Shown: positions 30,582 through 45,660, counted from the first letter of the stretch. The stretch: 64,000 nt of DNA from Paraspadella gotoi (GCA_051294375.1 JBJCIZ010000239.1:7006852-7070851); one strand, 5' to 3'. Notes: generated by a model from the letters alone, not told the origin. Translations and numbers: made by a program.

Positions 30582-31958
30582 TTTTTCATTTTTGACATTT
30601 TCCCTTCCGGGTCCCCCATCCGTTTCCCGCAAAACGAAGGGTAACATTTTTTGTGGCGTATTAAAGTTCGGTTACCAAAAGTTAACAAGTTTGAGTCAAA
30701 CAATGTCGTATCTGCACGCGGATTGAGATGCGTCAATTTGAGAAAACACTATTTTGAGATGCGTCAGTTTGAGATACTCCAGTTTTAGAGGCGCTAATTT
30801 CAGCGAACGCCATTTTGAGAATGTGTCAATTTGAGAGAATGTTATTTTGAGATGAGTCAATTTGAGAGAACGCCATTTTGAGATGCCGTCGATTTGATGA
30901 TAATGCCATTTTCAGCATGCGTCAATTTGAAATAACGCCATTTTCAGATGGGTAAATTTAAAATAATGCCATTTTTGAGATGCGTCAATTTAAAGAATGC
31001 CATTTTGAGCTGTGTCAATTTGAGAGAAACGCCATTTTGAGATGCGTAAATTTGAGAGAATGCCTTTTTAAGATGCGTAAATTTGAGGCGCCCATTTCCG
31101 TGAATTGACACTTTAGATGGAAAAAGGTAAAAAAAAATTTTTTGTGAGTGAACAAGAATTTTGAAAGAAATCCATTTCGCCCGCAGTTCAGTGTCGAGCC
31201 CATTTGTCGTGATTCCATTTTTTTGGACGGATGGAGAGAGAGAGAGGAGAAGAGAGAGAGAGAGAGAGAGAGAAGAGAGAGAGAGAATCTCTCTCTCTCT
31301 CTCCATCCGTCCAAAAAAATGGAATCACACAAAATGGGCTCGACACTGAACTGCGGGCGAAATGGATTTCTTTCAAAATTCTTGTCACTCAAAAAATTTT
31401 TTTTTTCCTTTTCCATCTAAAGTGTCAATTCACGGAAATGGCGCCTCAAATTTACGCATCTTAAAAAGGCATTCTCTCAAATTTACGCATCTCAAAATGG
31501 CGTTCTCTCAAATTGACACAGCTCAAAATGGCATTCTTTTAAATTGACGCATCTCAAAATGGCATTCTTTTAAATTTACCCATCTGAAAATGGCGTTATT
31601 TCAAATTGACGCATCTGAAAATGGCATTATCTCAAATCGACGCATCTCAAAATGGCGTTCTCTCAAATTGACTCATCTCAAAATAACATTCTCTCAAATT
31701 GACACATCTCAAAATGGCGTTCGCTGAAATTAGCGCCTCTCAAAATGGAGTTATCTCAAACTGACGCATCTCAAAATAGTGTTTTCTCAAATTGACGCAT
31801 CTCAGATCCGCGTGCAGATCCGACATTGTTTGCTCAAACTTGTTAACTTTGGTAACCGAACGTTTAAATACGCCACAAAAAATGTTACCCTTCGTTTTGC
31901 GGGAAACGGATGGGGGACCCGGAAGGGAAAATGTCAAAAATGAAAAAAAAAAAAAAAA
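30582..31958. repeat. Palindrome closing copy A
   Basis: Two arms of about 690 bp meet in a GA/CT hinge near 31270. Outer ends are a T run (30564-30586) and an A run (31943-31958) flanking the complementary GTCCCCCATCC / GGATGGGGGAC segments. Each arm carries a 31-bp minisatellite (about 12 units with gcgtcaatttgag and gccattttgaga cores). Arms differ by scattered indels and substitutions. Confidence 0.85.
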
Positions 31959-31983
31959 NNNNNNNNNNNNNNNNNNNNNNNNN
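31959..31983. other. Assembly gap, 25 N
   Basis: Fixed-length gap separating copy A from copy B. Confidence 0.98.
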
Positions 31984-33665
31984 TTTAATTAGTGAACATG
32001 AGTAGACATTAAGTTTAATAAAAAAAAAGAATTTTATGTTTTTTTTTAAAAATTTTTCGGGCAGTAGGCATATATATTCATCAAAATTTCAAAATAGGCT
32101 TTGCTTAATTCTTATGGCTAGATTTAAAGTTTTTCATCAAAAGTTAATAAAGAAAATAAATAACATTATAGTGGGTTAAAAAAAGTTAAAAACAGTAATT
32201 CAACATATAAAATTTAAATTGTTCAGCTTAAAATATATAGTTTTTTAAAAATGAATTTTGGAACCGACTTAATTAAAGACTTTTTTTAATTTTTTTACTG
32301 AAATAACGCATTTTGAAATTTGTAAATATATTATAGAGTTTATTAATAAGGTATACATGTAGGCTACTGCATAATTTAAAAAAAAATATATTAAATCATT
32401 TTTTAGTTGATTAGAGAAGTACAAGGTTTCATTCATCACTTTTAAAATTTTTATTAAAGTTAAATTTAGATTTTTACAAACGCTCTAAAGTAGGGGGGGC
32501 CGGCGGATGTACGGAAGGGTGTTGGAGGATCTTGGATGTTGAATGGAGGGGGTTGTGGGAATTGAGGGGGGTGTGGGCAAGGGGGGCGGGAGAGTAGAGC
32601 GAAAAGTGAAAAAGTCAATCTTTTGGGAGGACATGAAAGTATAAATTGTTTTCTCGACGGGATTTCCTCTCGAATTGTTTCCGATTTCGAAATATCCTCC
32701 CTCGTTTTCCCGCACACACACGACCACTGTACCACTCACGACATCCAAAAAAAATATTGATGCTAAAAACGACAATTTTTTTAACGCAAACCAAACTCTG
32801 GAAAGAGAGCCCCCAGTTTTTTAAAAATTCAGAATTAATTTAATATTTTTTAAATTAAAAGATAGGTTAAGAGTTAGGCTAGTGATTGGATAAGAGATTT
32901 GGTGCAGTGATCTAGGATTAAGGTTAGAGATTAGGGTTACTTAATTAGGGATAATGGTTTTGGATTAGGGAAATGGGATTAGGGTTAATAGATTTGGTGA
33001 TAATTGTAAGTATAATTTAAATTAATATTAAAGTTTTGGAAAAGGAGAAAGTAGAAGCAAAAACTAATTAAAAAACGGTTTTTCTTACACCTCAATTGGT
33101 TAGCTGGTAACTTACTGTAAACACAAGTTATGAAACAGAACTAAGGGGGAGGCCAGTCTCAACGCACGAATGGGTCAAGGAATATTATTAGGCCCAAGAA
33201 AGAAGGTCCTTCCGAATTTCTTTTATAAGCTTTAATGAAATTTTTTTAATAAAAATAATAAAAAATCGATATTAACATAGAAATGAAATTTGTTTCTAGA
33301 TTCAAATCACGACCTTATCAATTTTCAATGATATTTTTCGATGACACGATTAAAATCTGATTACGAAATGTTTTTTTTTCAGTTGCGAAGCAATCTTTAT
33401 AAGTCACTTTGGAATCTGTCTGTCGGTCGATCAGTCGGTCGGTCAGTCGCATCGGTTGATTGTTTTGATTGATTGGCACTGGCGCTGTCCCAACTATAAA
33501 CCAATCACATTAAATTGTAAAATAATGCAGAACAAAATCGCACCAAGCTTCAATGTCATATAATGCGAAATCAAATCAATCAATCAGATTCAAATCAATC
33601 AATGCAATCAATAAAATCTAATTCCAAATCCAATTCACTCAAATCCCCCGGCCTCTTCCACCCAG

Positions 33666-33818
33666 GCCCTTTTCAAGTCCGCCTCCGGCACGAGCTTCGC
33701 CTCCAGTGCATCGCCTCCGGAAATCCTCGTCCGCGGATTCATGTGGGTGACGCCGCACTTACGAATTCGTTGGAAGGGAGGTCCTCGTTCAAGAAAAACA
33801 TCTCCGAGATGGATTTGG
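33666..33818 (+). CDS. Ig-domain exon a, copy B
   Basis: Identical to 17515-17667, including the missing core Trp, so it gives no independent evidence about that defect. Confidence 0.55.
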
Positions 33819-33866
33819 GTCAGGAGAGATTTATTTTCTTTTTTTTTTTTTTTTGTTTTTATTTTT

Positions 33867-33914
<48 letters not shown>

Positions 33915-34054
33915 TTGGATTTATTGATTTTATTGATTTATTGATTGATTGATTGATTTATTTATTTATTTATTTATTTTTTAATTTTTTATTTTTTTAT
34001 TTTATTTATTTATTTAGTTTTTTTTATTTATTTTATTTTTTTATTTTTTTATTT

Positions 34055-34086
<32 letters not shown>

Positions 34087-34975
34087 TTATATTTATTTTG
34101 TTTATTTTTTTATTTTTTATGTTATTTATTTATTTATTATATTTTTTTTTATTTTTTTTATTTTTTCTTTTTATTTATTTATTTAATTGATTTATTTAAT
34201 TGATTTTTATTTATTTATTTTTTATTTATTTATTTATTTAATTGTTTTTTTTTGGATTGTTTTAGAATTTTATTTTTCTTTTCCTTTTTAAGATTCTTTT
34301 TTTGTTTGAACCTTTGAAAGACTTACTTTAAATTTCTTTACAGCTGAAATCTTTTACTAAAAATCAACATCAATGTTAGGGAGTTTAGGCTAAATATTAA
34401 AAAAAAACAGAAAAAACCGAAAAACAAAACCGAGACCCTTTGTCTTTTGAAGATATGCAGACAAGTAAGGCGTCGGAAAGAATTGGAAGAAAACAGAGTA
34501 GCATTTAAAAATGTATGTAGGAGAAGTTTTGAAAGGAAGAAAAGCAAAGAATGAATATAACGAGACGGAGAGAAATAGTAGAGGAAGTATAAGAAATGCT
34601 GTTGCCGATGTCGTTTGTGATGGCACGGAGCGGCTGTTCCGACAGTCGAGATTTTCTTTTATTTTAAGGAGAAGGGGGATGGTTTAGGTAAGAAAAATAC
34701 ATTTACGTTTAGTAATTACAATGGGCCTTATTTTTCTCAAGAACGCTCATTTATTTTAAAATTTTTGTATTGAAATACATTTTTTTTCTGTTTAAATATT
34801 GGGTTTAAAGTTTAGGGTCATAAACATGCCAATGAAAATGATACAAATATTGCAGAGGGGATGAAGCAGAGAAGAGAGAGAGTGAGAGGAGAGAGAGAGA
34901 TTTGATTGGATAGAGTAGAAAATAGACTAACAAAATAAAAATAACGATTTTATTCCTTTTTTTTTTCACCGCCAG

Positions 34976-35233
34976 GCGAATATAGCGCTGCGAGCCCGCA
35001 GTCTGCTCGGGCAAAAGACGCCAAGAGCGCTCTGTCATCAACCACTGAGACTGGAAGGCGGCGGGCGGCCGGAACGACGCGGGCAGCCGCGGCGGCGGCG
35101 CAGCGGCGTCAAAGTACGGCCAATTCGGGCGGGGACCCCGAAGTTCGACGAAGACTTTTAACGGACGCGATGGCGCAACGACGTTCGGTATTCCTGTCGT
35201 CGCAGCGGAATAAAAATGATCGGGACTCCAAAG
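34976..35233 (+). CDS. Ig-domain exon b, copy B
   Basis: Identical to 18825-19082, with the same out-of-frame F-strand Cys codon. Confidence 0.4.
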
Positions 35234-37100
35234 GTGGGTTCTCTTTTCCGAAAGCGGACCCATTTTCGGGAATTAAGTTTTCTGTTTAATAGTCGAACAA
35301 TTAGGTGAGGGTACTTGAAGGGGCAGGGCAGGAGGGTTAGGGATTAGGATAGGAAATTGGTTAGAGTTTTGGTCAAGGATTGATTAAATTTTTAGGGAAA
35401 AATAATTAGAGCAAAATATTAAGGCGGCAGCGGCGGTGTGGCGGCAGTGGCAGGTGGCAGCGGGCAGCGGCGCGGCTACTTCGCTGAGAACTAATTAAGG
35501 AAAGGAGTCTTTATGTTTATGCATCATTTTTCGATAAAAGAAAAATGGCGACGAGGACGAAAAAGATGACGACAGTACGGCCGACAATGAAAGAAGATAC
35601 TACAACCATCGTCGTAAACGGAGAATTCGATTATAAATTCATGACGATTTTTTTTTTCTTGATTATTTCGAGAAAAACCAACCAGTTGATTGGGATGGGT
35701 TGATTGTTGGTGGTTTCGGACGGTTGGTTTGATTTTGTTGAATGCTTAGTTTGTTAGTAAAGTTGGTTGGTTGGTTAGTTTAATTGATTGATTTTGTTGG
35801 TTTTGGTTGGTTTGGTTGGTTGACTAAAGAGTTAGATTGGTTGGTGGGTAGTTAGTTTTGTTGGTAGCAGTCACTTGCTTTGATTGCTTGTTGGTTTTGT
35901 TAGTATGTTAGTTGGTTGGGTGATCGGTTTATGTGTTGTTTGAATTGGTTGGTTGGGTAAACGAATTAATTGGTGAGTTAGTTTGGTTTTTTGAAATGTG
36001 GTCAGTAAGAGAACGAATTGATCGAATTGTTGGTAAGATTGGTATGATTGGCTTGGTTGGTTATTTGGTGTGTTGTTTGACTGGTTGGTTGGTTTGTTAG
36101 TTTTTCTGAGGGTCGGTGGGGGTTATCAGTTACATAACAAGTTCCTCCATCCAAGTCGCCATTTTATTCTCCCGCCATCGACGTCAACGCATCTTTTATT
36201 ATCCGCGTCGACGTCAATGCATTCTTTTTATTTCCCGCCGTCGACGGTCAACGCCATCTTTTATTCTCTACCCGCCATCGACAGTCAACGCCATCTTTTA
36301 TTCTCCCGCCGTCGACGTCAATGCCATCTTTTTATTTTCCCGCCGTCCGACGTCAACCGCCATCTTTATTCTCCCGCTGTCGATGTCAATGCCATCTTTT
36401 ATTCTCCCGCCATCACGTCAACGCCATCTTTTTATTGCTCCGCATCTTTTATTATCCCGCCGTCGACGATCAACGCCATCTTTTATTCTCCCGCCGTCGC
36501 CGTCAACGCCATCTTTGATTTCACCTTCTTGAAACGCGATTCCTTTTAATCTCGAACGGCGGCGGAAAAGGTGAAAGGGAAATTCGTCAATATTAAGGGA
36601 GGGGGGAGAATTAAGGAGAAATAAAAAAAGAGGGAATAAAATAAAGTAAAAAAAAGAAGAAAAAAAGAAAAAGAAAACAAAATTAAATGTACAAGTCTTC
36701 AATTTTTAAAAGACTTAAAATTGACGAATAAAAAAAAGATATTGAACTAAAAGGTGAATTAAAATCAGTATATTCTACAAAAACTCAAGTTTTATTTATT
36801 TTATTTATTTATTTATATCTTTTTTCTCCCCTTCTTCTTTTTTCCATTTTTTGCTTTCGCTCTCTCTTTCTTTCTCTGTCTCTCTTTCTTTTCTCTGTCT
36901 GTCTGTTCTCTTATCTCTCTCTCTCTCTCTTCCCTCCTCTCTCTCTCTTCTCTCTCTTCTCTCTCTCTCTCTCTCGCCTCAACCCCACCAAAATCAACCC
37001 AGCATATTTTTCCTCGTCTTTCTTTCATTTTCCAAGTCTCTCTCTCACTCTCTCTCTCTCTCTCTCTATCTACCTATCTATCTATCTATCTATTATCTAT

Positions 37101-37152
<52 letters not shown>

Positions 37153-37524
37153 ATCTATCTCTCTTTCTCACCTCATCTAAAGGAAATTCTATCATTTTTC
37201 TCTCCATTTTCTTTGCGGAATACGTTTTAAAAAGTCTCTCTCTCTCTCACTCTCTCTCTCTTTCTCTCTCTCTATCTTTCTCTATCTCTCTTCTCTCTCT
37301 CTCTCATTAATTTGTTAAAAAACCCTTCAACTTGGTCGAGAGGAGATTCTATCTTTTCTTTCTTTTTCTTTTCTTTTTTTTTTTTTCTTTTTTCTTTTCA
37401 CCCCCCCCCCCCGCATTCTTTATAAAATAAAAAGCGAGAGAAAATTTTTCTTTTTTTTTCACCTCGGAATTTATTATTTTTTATTCTCCTCCTCCTCTTC
37501 CTCTTCCTCCTCCTCCTCCTTCAG

Positions 37525-37616
37525 CTCGGCGAACCCTCATCCTCCATGGCAAAGTAACCGGAAATCCTTCATTCCAACTTACGTGGATTGGACCCGACGC
37601 ACAACTAGTGTTGAAG
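37525..37616 (+). CDS. Ig-domain exon c, copy B
   Basis: Identical to 21374-21465; LTWIGPD core and GTAAAG donor kept. Confidence 0.5.
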
Positions 37617-37640
37617 GTAAAGGGAGGGAGGGAGAGAGAG

Positions 37641-37720
<80 letters not shown>

Positions 37721-38347
37721 TACACCATGAATAGGCGATTTCAATTTTAGATGGAAAAAAAATGGAAGCCGTTGAAAGAAGGATGAAGAAAAAAAGCCCT
37801 ATTTACCAAAAACGCAAATTTCAGATTATAAATTAGCAATGAGTTAGTTTAATAAGAATGAGAAAAAGATTGATTTTTTCACAACAAATTTTTTATTAAT
37901 ATTGTTACATACAGGTTTTGAATAGCATTTATATTCTTTTAGTGTAAAGGCAATTTGACTGATGAAGAATAAAAATGTTATTGTATGTAACAATATTAAA
38001 AAAATTATTATAATAAAAATCAATCTTTTCCTCATCTAAATTCAACCACAAAATGAGAAAAAAAAACAAACAAAAAAAGAGAATAAAAAAATAGTTGAAT
38101 AAAGTGAATAAGTGAATAAATAATTGTTATACTCAAAATAATATTTATAAAAACAAATATTTAAAAATAATAAAAAGCATATTATTAAAAATTTTAAATA
38201 AAAATTTATTACAAAATATCAGAAAATGTTCAAAATTATTTCCCTTACTATCAATCATTAATCATCCAGTGCTTTTGCTATTTTATCCCATTCCTCCCCT
38301 GTCTCTTCTCTCTCTCTCTCTCTTCTCTCTCTTCTCTCTCTTCTCTC

Positions 38348-38392
<45 letters not shown>

Positions 38393-39033
38393 TCTCTCCT
38401 TCCGTCATCTCAAAGAATTAACCTTCTCAAATTCTGTTTAACAACTACCCTTAACCCCTTTCATTTCGGTCAATTTTTCTAAAAGTTTATCCGATTTCAG
38501 TTAAAAATTCATAATTAAATTATTTTTTAGGTTTTAAAATTAGGTCAAGGATTAAGGTATAGGGATTAAGCTTTGAGGTTAAGAAATGAGGATTAGGGTT
38601 TTAGGATTAAGAATAAAAATCAGGGATAAGATTAGTGACTAAGTTAAGGATAATGTTTAAGGTTAAGGATAGAATAAATGGTCGCTTCCATAAAATAGTG
38701 CCCATCCCCCCCCCCTTCGTCGCTCTCAGTTTCATTTTTTTTTCTCTTCCTGCTCGCCGTCAACCCGGTCTCGCTGCTCCTTTTGTCTGTTTTTTTCTCG
38801 TTTATTAAATCCCGTTGTTCTTTTGTCGTCCTACGCCCTCTTTTGTCGTTCGACGGATGCTCTCTTCTCATTTTTATATGCCCCCGCCCTATTTTTTTTT
38901 GTTCATTCGCGGGGTTGTTCTTTTTTTTCTTCGCCCTCCGCTCGCAGCGCCTTTATGGGGCCTTGTCATTTTTATTTTGTCACTCGCTTGAAAGCTCTTA
39001 AAGAACCGTCAGGTTGAATAAACTCGCTCTCTC

Positions 39034-39105
<72 letters not shown>

Positions 39106-39546
39106 ATTAATTTTAAGGTTGTCGGGCTCAAGAGGATAGGATTTGAAAAGGATATTTTTATTGAAATTTTTTCGTTTAAAATGAGATTCTTTATATTTCC
39201 GATTAAAACTTTTTTCATCGGATACTCGTTATTTTGCCAATATTTTCATAATCGTTCTTTAATTTTCGATAAAAAGTAATAACTTTTATTTTATATTTAT
39301 TTTTATTAAGGTTTAACTTTCTCTGTATTTATCCAAATTTTATTTTTTTTTAAAATCAACTCATTCTTCACCTTTACATTTCTCCTTCACTCTGTCATTT
39401 TTAGCCCAATGAAAGTCTGTATTTCTCGGAAACTGAGTCAGTTGGTCTGTCAGTCTTTTTTTTGTCTACTTGGGATCGTTATTTCGCTCGTTCCATGGTT
39501 CTAAAAAAAGTCTCCTTGGAGGAAGAGAGTGAGAGACGAGAGAGAG

Positions 39547-39588
<42 letters not shown>

Positions 39589-39828
39589 AGAGATAGAGAA
39601 AGAGAGAGAGAAAAAATATAAATAAAGAATAATTAGATCATTTTTATATAGTATTTTATTAATGTTATATATCAATTAATTCTTAATTCTTCGCCCTGGG
39701 GCCGAGGCCGGAGAATTTATATTTTCTACGCTTTAGCTAAAGACAGCGGAATTAATCGTTTCGTGTAAAGACATAATAAAATTTCCCTGATGACTCATAA
39801 TCGAGTTTTTCACTTTCGTTAATTCTCT

Positions 39829-39913
<85 letters not shown>

Positions 39914-41087
39914 TCATCATCTACTTTTTCCCATCTCTCCTTCAACTCACGGCATCTTTGGCCTGAGAAGGGAAAGAGTGAGTAGAAAGAGAAGAAGAGA
40001 AAGAAAGAAAGAAAGAAATAAAGAAATAAGAAATAAAGAAAGAAAGAAAGAAAGAATAAGGAGGAGAAGAGAAAAAGAGAGAGAGACAGAGAAAAAGAGA
40101 GAGAGAGAGAAAAAATTTCGTTGCATTTATTATCATCAGACGCGTTTTCATCTTTGCTCGCGGCGAATAAAAACTCTCTCTTTCTCTCTCTCGTTTTCTC
40201 TCTCTCTCTCTCTCTCTCTCTCTGCTCTCTCTCTCTCTCTCTCTCTCTCTCGCTCTCTCTCTCTCCTCCCTCTTCTCTCTTGTTGTTCATGTTTTTCTCT
40301 TTCGTTCATAAGTCATAGTGTTTTTCCTTTTATTTAAACAATACCATTAACTTAAAAGCTTAGACTTTGACTAAATCAGAAATTTAAAAAAATAATATCA
40401 AAAATGAGAATAAAATAACAGAAAATACTTAGAAAGGAATCATAAAACAAAGGGAAAAAAGTAAATGCTTCAATTGTATAGTTTGTAATATTTTTCATAA
40501 TTTTCGAAATTATATTTGGTTTTATATAGAATTCATTAACGTTATAACTCGTTAGTTACTTTAATACTCATCTCGTCCTCGGTTCTTTGCTTGGATTGGT
40601 TTGTAACTTATTTCTCGTTCAGTTATTGGCCGTATTCTCAAAAGTTGAAAAATCATTTCAATTGGTCTATTTATATATTAAGAAGTATAAAAGCGCAAAT
40701 AAACTTTTAACTTTAGGAGTCTGCCCAGGAGACATTAGGTAACATGATGAAATATTTTGTAATTTTTGAAATGAATTAATATTTCTAATCATTGAAAATT
40801 TGTACAGCTCTATCTCACTGAACTGGTTCTGTTTGAGCTCTGATTATTTTATTTATAAAATGAATGCGAATTGGGTTGATTCTCTCCTTTGATAGCGAAA
40901 TGGCTTCGCCTCGTGATATCTACAAGGTATAAATTAGGTTACAGCAAAGCGCTCAATGTTTTTCAATAACAATCTCCACTAATAAGAAACTAATCCCCAA
41001 CTCTGAATTCTTCCGCCAATTCTCAAGCCCGCGACGCCATCCAACCCCATTCTAACGGTCTAATCCCCCCCCCACCAAAACAGAGAG

Positions 41088-41209
41088 GTGGATGGCGCCA
41101 ACAGACCGGCGCCCGCGGATCGAGAACGAGCGAGCCCCACCTTCAAAGCAATCGCCCTTACCCAAAAGAATCACGGACCCACTCTGAGGCTAGACAACCT
41201 TACCAACAG
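41088..41209 (+). CDS. Ig-domain exon d, copy B, donor broken
   Basis: Same sequence as 24934-25055, with the same missing T in the donor. A shared error of this kind is expected if A and B come from one polished consensus. Confidence 0.45.
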
Positions 41210-41225
41210 GGAGTTGAGCGCTGCA

Positions 41226-41273
<48 letters not shown>

Positions 41274-41561
41274 TCTCTCTTCTCACTCTCTCTCTCTCTC
41301 TCGGTTTCTGTCTGTCTGTCCCACTTGCATTATAATGCTCTTTGGTAGATCTTTTGTTATTTTTTTCCTGACATGAAGAGAACCTCGAAACTAAGCGACT
41401 GCTGAGACGCCTCCTTTTGTTTTAATTAAACTCCTATAAGAATAAAAGACGCCTCCAATGCGATGGGTGTTGAACATAAATAACAAAGTCCTTGAGGCGC
41501 AATACACATTGGAATCTCCGTTCTTGTTTTTTACGCATTTATATCTTTTTCACATCATCCG

Positions 41562-41592
<31 letters not shown>

Positions 41593-42177
41593 CATTGCTT
41601 TCAAGTCTTGACTAGATCAAAGATCTCGGGGAGGAGGAGGAGGAGGCAGGAGGAGGAGGAAGAGGAAAAGGAGATTCGAACAGTCAAACGATTATGCAGA
41701 AAGAGAGAGAGAAATAGAGAAAGACAGCGAGAGAGAGAGAGAGAGAGAGACGTGGGTGTGTTTTCGCTTGAACCGCCAGAGTATAAAAAGCGTGCGGTTA
41801 ATTAACTGTATGAAACACCTTAATGCTTTTAAGCAGCAGATTTTAATAGTCAGAAAAAACGCGAGTCGAGAAATTCGTTATAAAGGAATAGGGTGGGGCT
41901 GGTGGGATTTTGAATTTGCTGAGGGTGAGAACTAAGTACTAAGTACTTTCTTAGCCCCAACCTTTCAATATTTTTATCATTCAATGTCTAATTATTCGAT
42001 ATAAAAAAAAATCATCACTATGGCTATTTTAACGATCAAAATAAGTTTATACTTAAAAACATTTACAAGGACTCGACCCACCAAAATTTACTATCGTTTT
42101 TTTTTAAATTAAATGAATGTTTCGAAAGTTAGCTAAATAACTTAATATAAAATTTCGAAAAAAATCTCTCCGCCCAG

Positions 42178-42363
42178 GACTTCGGCGTGTACAAGTGTCT
42201 CGCCGAGAACAGAGTTCGGTTCGACTACGACGAGATTTACGTCAACGGCGGCGCCTCGGCCAAAACCCGGAAAGGGGCGTGGCTCGGCGCCGGTGGCGTT
42301 CTCGGCGGCGGCCTCCGGCGCCGGAGAGCGGAGTCAATTGACGTCGTTGTCCTCTCGGCATCG
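42178..42363 (+). CDS. Ig-domain exon e, copy B, frame-shifted
   Basis: Same sequence as 26024-26209 with the same indels. DFGVYKCLAEN is kept. Confidence 0.5.
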
Positions 42364-44349
42364 GTGAGTTCCGGTTATTTTTGAAAAAAAAAAAAATTTT
42401 ATTTATCTTAAAGTAGTACTCAAAATAATATATTTTAAGGCTGCTGATGAGATTTGAAATACAAGTCGAAACATGTCCCAATTATTGCTAAAATAAATCG
42501 TTGCTAAACCAAATTCGAACTCTCTTCTAATTGTTGATTTAAATATTTCAATTCATATATAGATATTACTATTGATAAATCAAATTTTATTCTCTATATT
42601 ATAAACTATAAAAAATATAATGCAATCCAGGGGGTGTATCAATTTCTGTCCCCAGGGGAATATGATTGTATGTCTCCCTCATTGTTAAAAAAATTGTCCC
42701 CTCGACCCCAACGCCAGGGTGCGCCCGCAGTTTTAGAGGAAAACATACTTGGGGGTGAAGGTAAAAGAAGAGGTAGGGTGGCTAAGGGGCATCATACGTG
42801 ACAATAGTAGTGACATTTGACGTAACATTATATGGAATAATTCACATGGGATTCGAACAGGGAGCAAGACGTGCCATTTGTTGTTGACACTCTACGTCTA
42901 ATTTCACGCCACGTGAAGTTTAACGTAGCAATGCGTGACAAAGCATAAAAGCAAAGCAAGGATTGGCGTTAACGGTCTTTTCAGCGTAGTTAACTTAAGT
43001 ATGAAACCAGTAGGAACAGTATGAACATGGACAGAAATGAAAATTCAAAAAATTACTCTTAAATGGTAAAACCTTATTTGGCAGTAAAAGGGAATAAACG
43101 GGACTGTGAGAGAGTCTTGATTGAAAGCTTGCAGGGACCTGCTATGTAATTATCTTGTAAGAGTGATGGAGGCCTTAAACCACCAAAGCCTGTCCAAAGT
43201 CAGGGGGCAAATAGCTTATTTATTAAATGAATGGATATGTTTTTATATTGGTTGTACCAATTTTCATGGAAAACATAACCATTAACCGATTACCGTCTAC
43301 CATCTCGATCCGCCAATTGCCATTCGGATGATACAGTCGCTACCTGGAACTTGAGCCCGCAACCCAAGCAGAAGAGCGCGATTTTTCCTTTGAACCATTT
43401 CGATTGCAACGGGGGGCATCCATTGCAAAGGAGACGACGCGCGTTGGCGGGAACCAATTGGTCGGAATCGTTCCATCTGACGAGGACCAACCCAATCCGA
43501 AAAGTGTCTCCGGTCAAACATTGATGAATATAAATTAATAAATTACGTATTAATAAATCGATGGGGGTCATTTAATTTAAATTTATTAAATTTAAATTTT
43601 AAAAACATTCTTTGTTTTCTTTACTTTTCGTTGCGTTTTTGTTTTTAGGTAGAAAACGAATTGTTGTTAACATACGACTTTTATATGAACATAAATTTCG
43701 GACATGTTTCGGACGACATTAAAGTCGAAACACGTCCGAAATTTGTTTCATAATAAAAGTTGTTGTATGTTAACAAACAAATTAAACAATTCATTTTCTA
43801 CCTCAAATTTAAAACCAGATCCCAACGAATTAAACATAATTCTGCCAAGGAGAAATTTGGGGTTGTCTCTGCATATAAAATTAGTACAACCAATATAGAA
43901 AAAATGAGCTATCTTGCGACTGGCTTTCCCTAGTCATTAATTTAATATATAATATATAATATTTAATATATATGTATAATATATCAATATTGTTTCAATT
44001 GTTTGAAAAAAAAATTTCTAAAGTATTAGATGGCGGAATTACAATTATTACAATTATTACAATAACAATTTAATACCGTTATAGCAATTTACCCCACAAA
44101 TTCGTTCAATATTCAACAAAGCCAGACAAACTCAAATCGATTCTCTCCCAACTACAAAAAGGAGACCTTTTTAATTTACGAGTTGGAATGAACCAACACT
44201 TACCCTCGGATGCTTACCCAATTCCACGACGGACCTCGTTCATCGCGCGAAGAGGGGGGGGGGGCGAGGGGGGGTTGAGACAAGGCGGGGGTGGAAGGTG
44301 ATGCGGCGCCCCGGCTGTCCTGGGTCCGACGTTTGTGGGTCAGTCGAGT

Positions 44350-44394
<45 letters not shown>

Positions 44395-44559
44395 GAGAGA
44401 GAAAGAGAGAGAGAGAAAGAGGAGCGTTATAGAGAGGTGTGTCTACCAGCACAATGGCTCATGGGCTGGCCAATCAAAGGAGAACGGTGACCTCATATGA
44501 GTAATAAGGAACTATTCCGGACGAATAAACCTTTTTTCTTACACTCATTAATGCTTTAT

Positions 44560-44642
<83 letters not shown>

Positions 44643-45111
44643 TCTTCTGCGTTTAAGATGGAATAGAATAACAGTAAGATATCATTGACATTAAAGAAGG
44701 AGTATACATTAAAACAATAAAACAAAAATGTCGAAAGGCTAAAAGCTCAAAATATAGAGCTGGCATCGATGGATCTCGGGTCAACAAAAAAAGCAATCAA
44801 GAATAACCAAAAAAAATTAAAAAAAAAAATAATAATATATTTAAAAAAAGACAAAACAAAAAAAAACTAATTATAATGAGAAATAAAATAAATAATAAAT
44901 TTATTAGATAAAATAATTGGATAATATTAAAAAAGGCAAAAGACAAAAACAATAAAGAATAAAACAAAGGAGCAAACAAAAAAAACAAAGGAGCAAACAA
45001 AAAAAGGAGCCAAACAAAAAGCAAAAGAGCAAAACAAAAAAAACAAAAAAAACAAAGGAGCAAAACAAAAAAAAACAAAGGAGCAAAACCAAAAAACAAA
45101 GGAGCAACGTT

Positions 45112-45206
45112 ACCGAAGAGAAGGAATATTCCCGAATTAACCCTTCGCTCTTGAACGTGAAGAACCACGACGATCAGTGCCATTGTGAACTGGAGGATCC
45201 AGACAC
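45112..45206 (+). CDS. Possible further Ig exon, copy B
   Basis: Identical to 28958-29052 and subject to the same doubt about splice sites. Confidence 0.25.
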
Positions 45207-45207
45207 A

Positions 45208-45263
<56 letters not shown>

Positions 45264-45469
45264 CTCTTCTCGTCATCTCTCTCTTCGCTCCTCTCTCTTC
45301 TCCCCGTCTCTCTCTTCTTCACTCAAAAAATCCAGACTTAGCCTTTTGCCCCGACGACATTCGACACCATGGCTTCCCCCCCCACCCCCCCTCGATCCAC
45401 GCTTCACGAACCCTACCCTTCACTAGCGCCTTCTCCTGTCACGGACTCCTTTGTGCGTAAAATTCGCAA

Positions 45470-45511
<42 letters not shown>

Positions 45512-45619
45512 TTTTTTTTTGCCGCTTTTCTCATGTCAGGTGTTGTTACTTGTCGGGGGCTTCGTTTAAATCTCTGTCTCTCTCTCTCTCTCTCTCCTCC
45601 TCTCTCTCTCTCTCTTTCG

Positions 45620-45660
<41 letters not shown>

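Larger units (their letters stand above)
15833..31958. repeat. Locus copy A
   Basis: First of three copies of one locus. Positions 15833-30570 are shared with copy B at offset 16151 (before about 21500) or 16154 (after). Positions 15833-21560 are shared with copy C at offset 37528. I saw no differences between the forward copies outside microsatellites. It ends in a palindrome (30582-31958) that copy B lacks. Confidence 0.9.

Noticed and set aside
30690-31800. CRISPR-like array of about 31-bp repeats
   Set aside because: Units are contiguous and degenerate with no unique spacers; the host is an animal and the array is palindromic.
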